A DNA stretch of 64,000 nt from Rhodobacteraceae bacterium DSL-40 (GCA_003258405.1 QKPN01000021.1:1-64000), one strand, 5' to 3'. Counted from the stretch's first letter, positions 10,788 through 20,485 are shown. Notes: a model not told the origin generated them from the letters alone. Translations and numbers: made by a program.

Positions 10788-11501
10788 TCAGGCTCCGACC
10801 GCCAGTTTACGTTTCGCTTCACCACTCGAGGGGTCGCGGAGGACATAGCCACGCCCCCAAACTGTCTCGATATAGTTCTCGCCCCCGGTGGCCTCGGAGA
10901 GTTTCTTCCGGAGCTTGCAGATGAAGACGTCGATGATCTTCAGCTCCGGCTCGTCCATGCCGCCATAGAGGTGATTGAGGAACATCTCCTTGGTGAGGGT
11001 CGTGCCCTTCCGCAGAGAAAGCAGTTCCAGCATCTGGTACTCCTTGCCGGTGAGATGCACCGGCGTTCCGTCGACCTCGACCGTCTTCGCATCGAGATTG
11101 ACGGTAAACTTTCCCGTCGTGATGATCGACTGGGCGTGACCCTTGGAGCGGCGCACGATCGCATGGATGCGCGCGATGAGCTCCTGCCGGTGGAACGGCT
11201 TGGTCATGTAGTCGTCGGCGCCGAAGCCGAAGCCCTTGAGCTTGTTTTCGGTGTCGTCTGCGCCGGAGAGAATCAGGATAGGTGTCTCGACCTTTGCAAG
11301 TCGAAGCTGCCGGAGCACGTCGTGCCCGTTCATGTCCGGCAGGTTCAGGTCGAGCAGGATCAGATCGTAGTCGTACAGTTTGGCCAGATCGATCCCTTCT
11401 TCCCCCAGATCCGTCGCATAGACGTTGAGGTTCGCGTTCTGGAGCATCATCTCGATGCTCTTGGAGGTCGTTGGGTCATCTTCGACCAACAGGATACGCA
11501 T
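10788..11501 (-). CDS. ctrA: Cell-cycle response regulator CtrA
   Basis: The 237-residue OmpR/PhoB-type regulator has the phospho-acceptor Asp51 in [13 protein letters not shown] and a C-terminal winged helix ending in [14 protein letters not shown]. The receiver begins with the typical [17 protein letters not shown]. CtrA is the alphaproteobacterial master regulator. In Rhodobacterales it is usually non-essential and controls motility, gene transfer agent production and quorum-linked traits. The start has GGAG 10 bases upstream. sciP lies just upstream on the same strand. TTAA words, including a TTAACCAA half site in the leader, are consistent with autoregulation. Confidence 0.96.
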   Translation of the reverse strand: MRILLVEDDPTTSKSIEMMLQNANLNVYATDLGEEGIDLAKLYDYDLILLDLNLPDMNGHDVLRQLRLAKVETPILILSGADDTENKLKGFGFGADDYMTKPFHRQELIARIHAIVRRSKGHAQSIITTGKFTVNLDAKTVEVDGTPVHLTGKEYQMLELLSLRKGTTLTKEMFLNHLYGGMDEPELKIIDVFICKLRKKLSEATGGENYIETVWGRGYVLRDPSSGEAKRKLAVGA

Positions 11502-11545
11502 GTGCAGCTCTCCGTCTCTGCCAACCAGGCCCTCGCTAATCTAAG

Positions 11546-11570
11546 TTAATTCTAGACAGGGATTGGTTAA
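11546..11570. promoter_or_regulatory. Candidate CtrA-binding half sites upstream of ctrA
   Basis: On the minus strand TTAACCAA begins at 11570 and TTAA recurs at 11549. TTAACC resembles the known CtrA half site, but the spacing between the two words is 17 bases rather than the 7 of the full consensus. Autoregulation is therefore possible but not established. Confidence 0.35.
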
Positions 11571-11606
11571 TGACTGATTACGACAGCTTCACGTTACGAC
11601 CTCGCC

Positions 11607-11885
11607 TTAAAGTTGTCTATACTTTTGTATGGCGGTGACGCGCAGTGCTCCGGCACCGTGTTTGTGCACGGCATCGCGCCACATCGACAATTCCTCGTCG
11701 GAAAGATGATACATGGAGCAGGCTTCGGCCGCATCGATCAGGCCAAAATCCACTGCGGCAACAACAGTTGCCTTGCGACGCGCCACCCAACGCTTCGTGT
11801 TTGACGGCGGAAGATCGGACCGCGTCAGCTTGCTTCCATCCGGAAGAACGACGTAGACTGGTCCCTTCTCACGGCGAATATACAT
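11607..11885 (-). CDS. sciP: CtrA inhibitory protein SciP (DUF1153)
   Basis: This 92-residue protein matches the DUF1153/SciP family in size and sequence, with YVVLPDGSKLTRSDLPP at the start and the helix-turn-helix region AAEACSMYHLSDEELSMWRDAV. In Caulobacter SciP binds CtrA on DNA and blocks its activation of transcription. The gene lies 105 bp upstream of ctrA on the same strand, so activator and inhibitor are neighbours and may be co-expressed. Confidence 0.9.
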   Translation of the reverse strand: MYIRREKGPVYVVLPDGSKLTRSDLPPSNTKRWVARRKATVVAAVDFGLIDAAEACSMYHLSDEELSMWRDAVHKHGAGALRVTAIQKYRQL

Positions 11886-11960
11886 CTCTAACTCCCAAGC
11901 TCGCTACTCACCCGTGAGAACATCTAGCGACCGCGTCTTAAGGGCCGGTGAACCAAACTC

Positions 11961-11988
11961 TTGAAGATGTTGCGGATTTTACTATATT
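11961..11988 (+). promoter_or_regulatory. Sigma-70-type promoter of mnmA
   Basis: TTGAAG (11961-11966) and TATATT (11983-11988) are separated by 16 bp in an otherwise GC-rich area. Transcription would start near 11995, which argues for the downstream mnmA start at 12017. Confidence 0.55.
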
Positions 11989-12016
11989 CGCGCCCATAGC
12001 CTCCAACAGGACCGTC

Positions 12017-13168
12017 ATGCAGAGCGCAGCCGTCGAATCACGGCCCAATTCGCTGGGCCTTCCGAAGCCCCCGCAGGAAACGCGGGTGGTTGTCGCCATG
12101 TCCGGTGGCGTCGACAGCTCCGTCGTGGCGGCCATGCTTGCCGAGGAGGGATATGACGTCGTCGGCGTGACGCTTCAGCTCTACGATCACGGAGCGGCGC
12201 TGGCGAAAAAGGGTGCCTGTTGTGCCGGGCGGGATATCCACGATGCGCGCCGGGTGGCGGAAACCATGGGCTTTCCGCACTACGTGCTCGACTACGAGAA
12301 CCGTTTCCGGGAAAGCGTGATTGACGAGTTCGCGGATTCCTACCTTGCCGGGGCGACGCCGGTGCCCTGCATCCGCTGCAACGAGCGGGTGAAGTTCCGC
12401 GACCTGCTCGAAACCGCCCGTGATCTCGAAGCCGATTGCATGGCGACCGGACATTACATCCGCCGTTTCGACGGGGGGGCGGGGCCTGAGCTGCACCGCG
12501 CGGCCGATCCGGCACGGGACCAGAGCTATTTCCTGTTTTCCACGACGCCCGAGCAGCTGTCCTACCTGCGCTTTCCCCTCGGGCACCTGAAATCCAAGGC
12601 CGAGACCCGTGCTCTTGCTGCCCGCTATGGCCTGCCGGTTGCCGACAAGCCCGACAGCCAGGACATCTGCTTCGTGCCGAACGGCTCCTATGCCGCGGTG
12701 ATCGAGAAGCTGCGCCCCGGCGCGGCCGATCCCGGCGACATCGTTCATATCGACGGCCGCGTGCTCGGCCGCCACGAGGGTGTGATCCGCTATACCGTCG
12801 GTCAGCGCCGGGGGCTCGGCATCGGGGGCACCGTCGATCCGCTTTTTGTCATCCGCCTCGATCCCGACACGCGTCAGGTGATCGTCGGACCTCGCGAGGC
12901 GCTCGCGAGCCGCCATGTGCCGCTCGCTGAAGTGAACTGGCTTGGCGACACGCCTTTCGAGGCAGCTCCTCCCGAGGGCTGGGAGGTCGCTGTGCGTGTC
13001 CGGTCAACCCGCCCGCCGAAACCTGCTCGTGTGCGCCCTGAACCGGGCGGCCGTGCGACGGTCGAGCTGCTCGATGCCGAGGAGGGCGTTGCCCCCGGTC
13101 AGGCCTGTGTCTTCTATGCCCCGGAGGGCAGCCGCGTGCTGGGCGGCGGCTGGATTCAGCGGAGCTGA
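12017..13168 (+). CDS. mnmA: tRNA-specific 2-thiouridylase MnmA
   Basis: The enzyme (383 residues from this start) adenylates and thiolates uridine 34 of tRNAs for Lys, Glu and Gln. I see the PP-loop SGGVDSSV near the N-terminus, the catalytic [10 protein letters not shown] cysteine region, [18 protein letters not shown] and the C-terminal barrel. ATG at 12017 was preferred to 11948 because the promoter at 11961-11988 would otherwise lie inside the gene. It stands alone and is divergent from sciP. Confidence 0.95.
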   Translation: MQSAAVESRPNSLGLPKPPQETRVVVAMSGGVDSSVVAAMLAEEGYDVVGVTLQLYDHGAALAKKGACCAGRDIHDARRVAETMGFPHYVLDYENRFRESVIDEFADSYLAGATPVPCIRCNERVKFRDLLETARDLEADCMATGHYIRRFDGGAGPELHRAADPARDQSYFLFSTTPEQLSYLRFPLGHLKSKAETRALAARYGLPVADKPDSQDICFVPNGSYAAVIEKLRPGAADPGDIVHIDGRVLGRHEGVIRYTVGQRRGLGIGGTVDPLFVIRLDPDTRQVIVGPREALASRHVPLAEVNWLGDTPFEAAPPEGWEVAVRVRSTRPPKPARVRPEPGGRATVELLDAEEGVAPGQACVFYAPEGSRVLGGGWIQRS

Positions 13169-13324
13169 CGTCTGCCTTCAGGCGTGCCGGGGGCCTTCAG
13201 CCCCCGATCCGGGCAGAAAGTTTCCCTGAGACATGTGATGCGGAAATCGTTTGCGGTCAGGCGTTTGACGTGGTGGACGCGCCCGCCGGCCCTTGCTGCC
13301 TCCGACCAAAGCAGTAGGCGCAAA

Positions 13325-13338
13325 TTGAGCGAAATCAA
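13325..13338. promoter_or_regulatory. FNR-type box upstream of cytochrome c
   Basis: TTGAG-CGAA-ATCAA matches nine of the ten conserved bases of the FNR/FnrL consensus TTGAT-N4-ATCAA. It lies 61 bp before the cytochrome gene, a sensible position for oxygen-dependent control. Confidence 0.6.
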
Positions 13339-13399
13339 TCGACTAAGGGGGGGCTCGCAGTATTGTTATCGCTGCTCGCAGCCAACGAAAGGGGCATCG

Positions 13400-13816
13400 A
13401 TGAAACGCCACCACACGCCAGCAGGCGTCCTAGCCGCAGCACTGTTCGGGCCGTGCCTGCTCGCCGGAGCGGCGCAGGCGACCGACACGTTCGAACAGGC
13501 CAAGATTACCGCAGGACAGTCGCTCTTCAACCAGGAATGCCGCCGCTGCCATGCGCCGGATGCCGATCACGCCAGCTACGGTCCGCCGCTTGCCGGTGTC
13601 GTCGGGCGGAAGGCCGGCACCTATCCGGACTTCGAATATTCCGAAGCGCTGGCCAACTCCGGCATCGTCTGGACGCCTGCCGCGCTTCGGGCCTGGATGG
13701 AGGACAATACCGGCTTCATGCCCGGCACCCGCATGCGCCATGTGGGCATCACCGATCCGACGGTGCAGGACTTCATCCTCTCCTACCTGGAATCGCTTCC
13801 CCCGGCGACCCAGTGA
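13400..13816 (+). CDS. Periplasmic class I cytochrome c
   Basis: The 138-residue product has a Sec signal peptide (MKRHHTPAGVLAAALFGPCLLAGAAQA), one haem-binding CRRCH motif and a C-terminal methionine ligand region (NTGFMPGTRM). It resembles small soluble c-type cytochromes that carry electrons between the bc1 complex and terminal oxidases or reductases. ATG at 13400 was chosen because it starts the signal peptide and is preceded by AAAGGGG. The upstream FNR-type box suggests expression at low oxygen. Confidence 0.88.
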   Translation: MKRHHTPAGVLAAALFGPCLLAGAAQATDTFEQAKITAGQSLFNQECRRCHAPDADHASYGPPLAGVVGRKAGTYPDFEYSEALANSGIVWTPAALRAWMEDNTGFMPGTRMRHVGITDPTVQDFILSYLESLPPATQ

Positions 13817-13832
13817 GGGGCTGAGGCTACCG

Positions 13833-13863
13833 CCCGGCGCCGGCGCTTCGGCCCGGTGCCGGG
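13833..13863. terminator. GC-rich hairpin after cytochrome c gene
   Basis: CCCGGCGCCGG and the complementary arm within CCCGGTGCCGGG form an 11-bp stem with one G-T pair and an 8-base loop, 17 bp beyond the stop. There is no U-tract, so its role as a terminator is only likely. Confidence 0.4.
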
Positions 13864-13963
13864 CCGGGCTGCAAGGGGGTGCATCCGAGGCCGTCGCAGT
13901 GCTCTTGCGTCTGGTCGTCAAAGGGCTAGGGTCGCCTTCGACGCACCGAAAAGGACCCCGGCC

Positions 13964-15343
13964 ATGACCCTCTCCGCCGTTCTGGACCGCATCGACGCCG
14001 ATCTGCCGCAGGCGCTCGACAGGCTCTTTGACCTCCTCAGGATCGACAGCGTCTCGACCGACCCGGCCCATGCGGCGTCGTGCCGCACGGCGGCGGACTG
14101 GCTTGTGGCGGAGCTCTCGGGCATGGGGTTCGAGGCGAGCCGGCGCGATACGCCGGGCCATCCGATGGTCGTGGCCCATGGCGGCGGCGAGGGGCCGCAT
14201 CTGCTGTTCTACGGCCATTACGACGTTCAGCCCGCCGATCCTCTCGAACTCTGGGAGACGCCACCCTTCGAGCCGGTCCTGCGCGACACGCCGGAGGGCA
14301 AGGTGATCTCGGCCCGCGGCGCCTGCGATGACAAGGGTCAGCTCATGACCTTCGTCGAGGCGCTCCGGGCCTGGATCGCGGTGGAGGGCAGCGTGCCGAC
14401 GCGTATAACGTTCCTTTTTGAAGGTGAGGAGGAAAGCGGCTCGCCGTCGCTCGTGCCTTTCCTCGAAGCCAATGCAGAGGAGCTCCGCGCCGATCTTGCG
14501 CTCGTCTGCGACACGGGCATGTGGGATCGGAAAACCCCCGCGATTTCAACGATGCTGCGCGGCCTTGCCGCCGAGCAGGTGACGATTCAGGCCGCGTCCC
14601 GCGATCTGCATTCGGGGATGTATGGCGGGCCCGCCATGAACCCGATCCGGGTGCTGACGCGGATCCTCGGCCAGCTTCACGACGAGACCGGCCGGGTGAC
14701 GCTGCCCGGGTTCTACGAGGGCGTGGCGGAGCTTTCGCCAGAGATGAAGGCGCAGTGGGAGAGCCTTGCCTTCGATGCGGAGGGCTTTCTCGGCGCGGTC
14801 GGACTGAGCGTCCCCGCAGGTGAGGAAGGCTACAGCGCGCTCGAGCAGATCTGGGCGCGGCCGACCTGCGACATCAACGGGATCTGGGGTGGATATACCG
14901 GCGAGGGCTTCAAGACGGTATTGCCGGCGGAGGCACATGCCAAGGTGAGCTTCCGGCTGGTGGGGGATCAGGATCCGGAGAAGATTCTCGAGAGTTTCCG
15001 GGCATTTGTCGCGGAAAACCTGCCTGCGGATTGCTCCGCGCGCTTTGCCATGAAGGAGCCGTCGCGGGCGACGGTGCTGCCGGTCGAGGCGCCCGAATTC
15101 GCCCGTGCCCGAGCGGCACTCTCGGAGGAGTGGCCGAAGCCGGCGGTCTTTGCCGGATGCGGCGGGTCGATCCCGATCGTGGGGCATTTCAAGGAGATCC
15201 TCGGCATGGATTCGCTCCTCATCGGCTTCGGCCAGGAGGACGACGCGATCCATTCGCCAAACGAGAAATACGACCTCGCGAGCTTCCACAAAGGCATGCG
15301 GAGCTGGGCGCGCGTGCTCGATGCGCTGACCTCAAAAGCCTGA
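13964..15343 (+). CDS. M20-family dipeptidase/metallopeptidase
   Basis: This 459-residue zinc hydrolase fits the M20 family of dipeptidases and deacylases. Visible metal-site segments are GHYDVQP (His and Asp), RGACDDKGQ, and FEGEEESGS with the catalytic glutamate pair. A dimerisation domain sits in the middle, and the final histidine lies in EDDAIHSPNEKYD. The ATG at 13964 begins the recognised N-terminus; the open frame extends upstream only by chance. Dipeptide or N-acylated amino-acid hydrolysis is likely, with substrate unknown. Confidence 0.9.
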   Translation: MTLSAVLDRIDADLPQALDRLFDLLRIDSVSTDPAHAASCRTAADWLVAELSGMGFEASRRDTPGHPMVVAHGGGEGPHLLFYGHYDVQPADPLELWETPPFEPVLRDTPEGKVISARGACDDKGQLMTFVEALRAWIAVEGSVPTRITFLFEGEEESGSPSLVPFLEANAEELRADLALVCDTGMWDRKTPAISTMLRGLAAEQVTIQAASRDLHSGMYGGPAMNPIRVLTRILGQLHDETGRVTLPGFYEGVAELSPEMKAQWESLAFDAEGFLGAVGLSVPAGEEGYSALEQIWARPTCDINGIWGGYTGEGFKTVLPAEAHAKVSFRLVGDQDPEKILESFRAFVAENLPADCSARFAMKEPSRATVLPVEAPEFARARAALSEEWPKPAVFAGCGGSIPIVGHFKEILGMDSLLIGFGQEDDAIHSPNEKYDLASFHKGMRSWARVLDALTSKA

Positions 15344-15347
15344 AGTT

Positions 15348-15626
15348 TCAGGGAGATTCGCCGCGCCGGCCGCGGGCGCCGCCCCGGCGGCGCGGTGTTT
15401 CGGAAAGGCCCGCAAGGCCTTCATGGAGCACGGCGGTCATCGGATGGCCGGGAGTCTCGCCGGCATGGCGGGCGAGGAGCGCGCGGATCTCGGGTGCGCC
15501 AGCCCCCTCGGGTGCGCCCAGCAGCCAGTCGAGGAAGATCGTGCGGCAATCGGCGGCCGACAGCTCCATCCGATAGGCTTCGGCGATGACGCCGCGGGGG
15601 TCTTCGGGGTGGGGCGTCCGGGCCAA
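15348..15626 (-). CDS. Conserved-looking hypothetical protein, 92 residues
   Basis: A short acidic and helical protein begins HPEDPRGVIAEAYRMELSAADCRTIFLDWLL and ends in an arginine/glycine-rich tail. It has no signal peptide or membrane helix. It is convergent with the dipeptidase gene, 4 bp apart. I do not recognise a domain. Its codon pattern and coherent sequence make it more likely a gene than a shadow. Confidence 0.65.
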   Translation of the reverse strand: MARTPHPEDPRGVIAEAYRMELSAADCRTIFLDWLLGAPEGAGAPEIRALLARHAGETPGHPMTAVLHEGLAGLSETPRRRGGARGRRGESP

Positions 15627-15756
15627 GGGCGTCTCCTTCGGGCTCTCCTGCGCGCTCGGTAGATCCGCCGGGGGCAGGCGTCAACCGACCCGAACGGGGC
15701 GTCTGGAATCGATATGGAAACCGTATGGAATCCATATGGCAAATCGTATGGCAGGA

Positions 15757-16668
15757 TCAGGCGGCCATGGCCCTTGCCGCTTCCTCGAAAAGGAGCGCAT
15801 GGCGCGCGGCGAGGCGTTCGGGATCGTCGTCATAGCCGCCACCAAGCACGCCCGCGAGCGGCAGGCCCCGGCCGCGGGCGAAGGCGATCACCCGCGCCTC
15901 GCGGGCGCGCAGCCCCTCGGAGCTCAGCGACAGGCGGCCGAGCCGGTCAAGCTCGTGCGGATCGACGCCAGCGTTGTAGAAGACGATGTCGGGATGGAAA
16001 GCCGCAGTCCGCGCGAGGGCATGGTCAAGCATTTCGAGATAGGGCGTGTCGCGCAGCCCGTCGGGCAGGGGGAAGTCGAGATCGGACTGCGCCTTGTGGA
16101 CGGGGTAGTTCTTCTCGGCATGGAGCGAGAGGGTGAAGACGCGCGGATCGCCCGCGAAGATATGCGCGGTGCCGTCGCCCTGATGCACGTCGAGATCGAT
16201 CACCAGCACGCGGCGCACCAGCCCCTCGTCGAGCAGTGCCCGCGCGGCGATGGCGACATCGTTGAAGACGCAGAAGCCCGCGCCGCCCTCGGGGCCGGCG
16301 TGGTGGGAACCGCCCGCCATGTTGCAGGCAAGCCCGTGCTCGAGCGCGAGGCGGGCGGCGAGCAGGGTGCCCGCCGAGGAGAGGAAGGCGCGGCGCGAGA
16401 CGGGCGCGGTATTGGGCAGGCCGATGCGGCGGGTTTCCTCGGCCGTGAGGCCGATATTGGCAACGCGTTCGACGTAGGCGAAGGCGTGCACCCCGGCGGC
16501 CTGACGGATCGAGGCCGGTGCGGGCGCCAGAAAGCCGCCTGTCTCGGGCAGGAGGCCGCGTGCGGTGAGCGCCTGGCGCAGGTAGCCGTATTTCGACATC
16601 GGAAAGCGGTGGCCGGGCCGGAGCGGGGCGACGTAATCCGGATGATAGACGATCGGCAGCGGGGTCAT
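15757..16668 (-). CDS. Histone deacetylase/AcuC-like amidohydrolase
   Basis: The 303-residue protein has the arginase-deacetylase fold signatures: GGSHHAGPEGGAGFCVFND (tandem His), VLVIDLDVHQGDGT (zinc Asp-x-His) and YNAGVDPHELD. Bacterial members remove acetyl groups from proteins, polyamines or small amides. ATG at 16668 starts MTPLPIVYHPDYV, the normal N-terminus; the frame upstream is shadow. It lies 55 bp downstream of glnE on the same strand and may be read through from it. Confidence 0.9.
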   Translation of the reverse strand: MTPLPIVYHPDYVAPLRPGHRFPMSKYGYLRQALTARGLLPETGGFLAPAPASIRQAAGVHAFAYVERVANIGLTAEETRRIGLPNTAPVSRRAFLSSAGTLLAARLALEHGLACNMAGGSHHAGPEGGAGFCVFNDVAIAARALLDEGLVRRVLVIDLDVHQGDGTAHIFAGDPRVFTLSLHAEKNYPVHKAQSDLDFPLPDGLRDTPYLEMLDHALARTAAFHPDIVFYNAGVDPHELDRLGRLSLSSEGLRAREARVIAFARGRGLPLAGVLGGGYDDDPERLAARHALLFEEAARAMAA

Positions 16669-16723
16669 GGGCCGCTGCCGGAAGCCGGCGCCACGCGCCG
16701 GGCGGGGTGGTTTCGCGCGCCGC

Positions 16724-19543
16724 TCATGCCTTTGCGAGGCGCGCGGTGATGATCGCGTCGCATGCGGCAGCCTCGGCGGCAAGATCCTCCCGCAGGCTCT
16801 CGATGTCCTGGCCGCCCGTCACCCGGAGCAGAAGCTGCGTATAGCCCTCGCCGCCCTCTTCCGGGTCGATCGGGCGGTCGCTCGCGAGGCGGGCGACCTG
16901 CTGGAGGGCGGCGAGCCGGTCGAGCGAGCGGCCGAGGCGGGCGCCGTCTTCCTTGCCGATCCAGCCGAGCTTCACCAACCGGTCGAGCATCCGTTGCGGA
17001 CGGCGCAGGCCGGTGAGCCCGTGGACGAGAACGCCGGTCTGGGCGAGGAGCTCGATGTCCATCATCCGGCCCGGCCCGTGCTTGGTCGCCCAGGGGAAGG
17101 CGGCTTCCTTCTCGTTGGCCTCGGCAAGGCGGCGGCGCATGTCGCGGGCGTCGGCGAGGGTCTTTTCGGGGTCGTGGGGCCGGGCGAGGATCTCGCGGAC
17201 CGCGGCTTCGACGCGGCGGCGGAGCTCCTGCCGGCCCGCAACCAGCCGGGCGCGGGTGAGGGCGAGATGTTCCCAGGTCCAGGCCTCGGATTCCTGATAT
17301 TTGCGGAAGGCCGTCAGGCTGGTCGCAACCGGCCCCTGGCGGCCGGAGGGCCGGAGGCGCATGTCGACCTTGTAGAGGATGCCGTCGGTCATCGGCGCGG
17401 TGAGGGCGGAGATCACCGCCTGGGTGAGGCGGGCGTAATAGGCCGAGGCCGAGAGCGGGCGGCGGCCCTCGGAGCTGTCGCCGTCGTCGGCGTCGTAGAT
17501 CACGATGAGGTCGAGATCGGAGGAAACGGTCATCTCGCGGCTGCCGAACTTGCCCATGGCGAGCACGGCGGCCCCCCGGCCCGGCGGCCTGCCGTGGCGC
17601 TCGGCGAAGTGATCGACGACATGGGGCAGGATGGCGTCGAGCACCGCCTCGGCGACGGCGGAGTAGGCCGCGGCGGCCTCGTCGGGTTCGGAGAGCCCGC
17701 GCAAGAGGTGTACGCCGATGCGGAAGTGGTGCTCCTTCATCCAGATCCGCGCGCGGTTCAGCACCGTCTCGTAGTCCTCGGCGCCCTCGAGGGCGCCGGT
17801 GATGTCGAGGAACAGGGTGCGCGAGGTTTCGAGCGGGCCGAAGAAGTCGGGGTTGATGACCGCGTCGAGCACGCCCGGGTTGCTGCCGAGGTAGCGCGCG
17901 AGCTCGGGCGTGGTGCCGCAGATGTCGACGAGCAGGTCGAGCAGGGGCGGGTTGGCCTCCATGAGCGAGAAGAGCTGCACGCCCGCAGGGATCCGCGCGA
18001 GGAAGGCGTCGAGCGAGCGCAGGGCCTCGTCGGCGTCGTGCGCCTTGGCCATGCGGCGGAGCAGTTCGGGCTCGAGGCGGCGGAAGATGCCGCGGGCGCG
18101 GCTGGTGCGGAGCGCGGGCAGGCGCTGCCAGTCGGACATGATGCCACGCGCCCGCTCCGGGTCGGAGAAGACCTCCCAGACCGAGGGGGCGGGCGCTTCG
18201 GGCGGCGCTTCGGGAGCGAAGAACGGCTCCGTCAGGGCATGGACCGTCTCCAGCGTCCCGAGAAGCTCTGACTGGAAGCTCTCGCAGTCCGGCGCCCCGG
18301 CAAAGCAGGCGAGGCGCTCGAGCCCTTCGCGGGTCGTGGGCATGCGGTGGGTCTGGGCGTCGTCGAGCATCTGCAGCCGGTGCTCGATGGTGCGGAAATC
18401 GACATAGGCGCGCGTCAGCGTCTCGGCGGTGCTTTTCTCGACCCAGCCTTCGGCGGCGAGGGCCGCGAGCGCATGCAGCGTGCGGCGGTCGCGGAGCTGG
18501 GGGTTGCGGCCGCCGAGAATGAGCTGGCGCGTCTGGGTGAAGAATTCGATCTCGCGGATGCCGCCGCGGCCGAGCTTGAGGTTGTGGCCGGGCACCTCGA
18601 TCGGACCCGCGAGCCCCTTGTGGCTGCGGATGCGCACGAGCATGTCGTATGCGTCCTCGATGGCGGCATAGTCGAGGTGGCGGCGCCAGATGAAGGGGCG
18701 GAGGCGGGAGAGGAACTCGCCGCCGGCGGCGCGGTCTCCGCCACAGGGGCGGGCCTTGATGTAGGCCGCCCGTTCCCAGGTCCGGCCGAGGCTCTCGTAA
18801 TACTGCTCCGCCGCTTCGGCCGCGATCACCACCGGGGTCGAGGACGGGTCGGGGCGGAGGCGGAGGTCGGTGCGGAAGACGTAGCCTTCGCCGGTGCGCT
18901 CGGAGAGGAGCTTCACGAGGCGCTGGGTCACGCGGATGAAGCTGCGCCGGACCTCGCCATAGAGCTCGGGGTCGTGGCGGGTCTCGTCGAAGAGCATGAC
19001 GAGGTCGATGTCGGAGGAATAGTTGAGCTCGCCCGCGCCCATCTTGCCCATGGCGAGCGCGAAGAGCCCGGCGCCGTCGGCGGCATCCTCGGCGGTGCAG
19101 CCGGGCAGCTTGCCGCGCTCGATCTCGGTGGCGACGAGGCGGATGAGGGCCGTGTGGACCGCGGTGTCGGCAAGGCGGGTGAGGGCGTCGGTGACCTCGC
19201 CGAGCTGCCAGACGCCGCCGAGATCGGCCAGCGCGATGAGGAGCGCGCCGCGGCGCTTGGCCCGGCGGAGCGTATCGGAGAGCGCCGACGGGTTTTCCTC
19301 GGCGCGGATCTCGGCGAGGAGCGCCTCGAACGCGTCCTCCGGGGCGGTGGCGACCGCCTCGCGGAGCCATTCGGTCTCGCGTTCGGCAAGGAGGCCGAGA
19401 TAGCCCGAGCAGGAGCCGGTGGCCGCGATCAGGTCGCAGGCCGGCGCGGGGAGGTCGGAGAACCGGGCGGCGAGGGCGGCGGCATGGGCGGGGTCGTGCG
19501 GGCGGGGGCTTCGGGTGATGCGGTCGGCAAGGCTCTGGGTCAT
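16724..19543 (-). CDS. glnE: Glutamine synthetase adenylyltransferase/adenylyl-removing enzyme GlnE
   Basis: At 939 residues this has the two nucleotidyltransferase domains of GlnE, which add AMP to and remove it from glutamine synthetase in response to PII. The first active site reads MGKMGAGELNYSSDIDLVM and the second MGKFGSREMTVSSDLDLIV, each with the paired aspartates intact. The helical regulatory linker lies between them. ATG at 19543 starts MTQSLADRI. It is 11 bp downstream of the hydratase gene and the two are probably co-transcribed. Confidence 0.96.
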   Translation of the reverse strand: MTQSLADRITRSPRPHDPAHAAALAARFSDLPAPACDLIAATGSCSGYLGLLAERETEWLREAVATAPEDAFEALLAEIRAEENPSALSDTLRRAKRRGALLIALADLGGVWQLGEVTDALTRLADTAVHTALIRLVATEIERGKLPGCTAEDAADGAGLFALAMGKMGAGELNYSSDIDLVMLFDETRHDPELYGEVRRSFIRVTQRLVKLLSERTGEGYVFRTDLRLRPDPSSTPVVIAAEAAEQYYESLGRTWERAAYIKARPCGGDRAAGGEFLSRLRPFIWRRHLDYAAIEDAYDMLVRIRSHKGLAGPIEVPGHNLKLGRGGIREIEFFTQTRQLILGGRNPQLRDRRTLHALAALAAEGWVEKSTAETLTRAYVDFRTIEHRLQMLDDAQTHRMPTTREGLERLACFAGAPDCESFQSELLGTLETVHALTEPFFAPEAPPEAPAPSVWEVFSDPERARGIMSDWQRLPALRTSRARGIFRRLEPELLRRMAKAHDADEALRSLDAFLARIPAGVQLFSLMEANPPLLDLLVDICGTTPELARYLGSNPGVLDAVINPDFFGPLETSRTLFLDITGALEGAEDYETVLNRARIWMKEHHFRIGVHLLRGLSEPDEAAAAYSAVAEAVLDAILPHVVDHFAERHGRPPGRGAAVLAMGKFGSREMTVSSDLDLIVIYDADDGDSSEGRRPLSASAYYARLTQAVISALTAPMTDGILYKVDMRLRPSGRQGPVATSLTAFRKYQESEAWTWEHLALTRARLVAGRQELRRRVEAAVREILARPHDPEKTLADARDMRRRLAEANEKEAAFPWATKHGPGRMMDIELLAQTGVLVHGLTGLRRPQRMLDRLVKLGWIGKEDGARLGRSLDRLAALQQVARLASDRPIDPEEGGEGYTQLLLRVTGGQDIESLREDLAAEAAACDAIITARLAKA

Positions 19544-19554
19544 GGCGGTGGCGC

Positions 19555-20331
19555 TCAGCGGCCCTCGTAGCGGGGCGGGCGTTTTTCGTGGAAGGCGAGC
19601 ACGCCTTCGCGGAAGTCGCGGGTGGCGGCGGCCTCGCCCTGAAGGCGGGCTTCGAGGTCGAGCTGGGCGGCGAGATCGTTGGAGGCGCTCGCATGCATCG
19701 CCTGGCGGATGAGGCGGTAGGCGGTGGTGGGCCCGGCGGCGAGGGTCGCGGCGCGTGCGCGGACCACCGCATCGAACTCCGCATCCGGCACCGCCTGCCA
19801 GATCATGCCCCAGGCCTCGGCCTGACGCGCGCTCACCGGCTCCGCGAGGAGGGCCGCGCCCATCGCGCGCGGCAGGCCGATCTGACGCGGCAGCCAGTAG
19901 GTGGCGCCCGCGTCCGGGATGAGGCCGATCCGGGCGAAAGCCTCGATGAAGCGCGCGCTTTCGCTGGCGATCACGATGTCGGCGGAAAGTGCGAGGCTGG
20001 CTCCCGCGCCCGCCGCGGTGCCGTTCACGGCAGCGATCGTCGGCACCGCGCAGTCGGCGAGGGCTTGGAGCATGGGTTCGTATTCCTCGCGCAGGATGCG
20101 CTCGATCTCCGAGCCCGGCACGCCGCGCGCATCGCCCAGATCCTGACCGGCGCAGAAGGCGCCGCCCGTTCCGGTGAGCACGACGGCGCGGGCGCGTTCG
20201 GGGGCATGGCGGAGCGCGTGGGTGATCTCGAGGCGCATCTGGGCATTGAGGCCGTTCATCTCCTCGGGGCGGTTGAGGGTGATGGTCGCGACTCCGTCGG
20301 CGATCCCGAGGAGAATTGTTTCGTAACTCAT
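19555..20331 (-). CDS. Enoyl-CoA hydratase/isomerase, PaaG-like
   Basis: The 258-residue crotonase-fold protein has the oxyanion segments FCAGQDLGD and NGTAAGAGASLAL. The AGQDLGD sequence is typical of PaaG, the ring 1,2-epoxyphenylacetyl-CoA isomerase, but no other paa gene is present here, so a general enoyl-CoA hydratase remains possible. ATG at 20331 begins the family N-terminus. It precedes glnE on the same strand. Confidence 0.88.
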   Translation of the reverse strand: MSYETILLGIADGVATITLNRPEEMNGLNAQMRLEITHALRHAPERARAVVLTGTGGAFCAGQDLGDARGVPGSEIERILREEYEPMLQALADCAVPTIAAVNGTAAGAGASLALSADIVIASESARFIEAFARIGLIPDAGATYWLPRQIGLPRAMGAALLAEPVSARQAEAWGMIWQAVPDAEFDAVVRARAATLAAGPTTAYRLIRQAMHASASNDLAAQLDLEARLQGEAAATRDFREGVLAFHEKRPPRYEGR

Positions 20332-20485
20332 GGTCGTCCGCTCCCTTGCCCGCCGGGGCGACGATAGCGGCGCGGAGGTGGGCTGGAAACCCGAAACGGC
20401 GGTGGAGGGTGCGCGCCACCAGGGATCGTTGCGGGGCCTTCGGCGCGGGTGTATAGTGCCGCACGCGCGACAAAGGGAGGATGTC

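Noticed and set aside
16665-19784. 1039-residue minus-strand frame overlapping glnE
   Set aside because: It reads the glnE region in a wrong frame and is almost pure arginine, proline and alanine.
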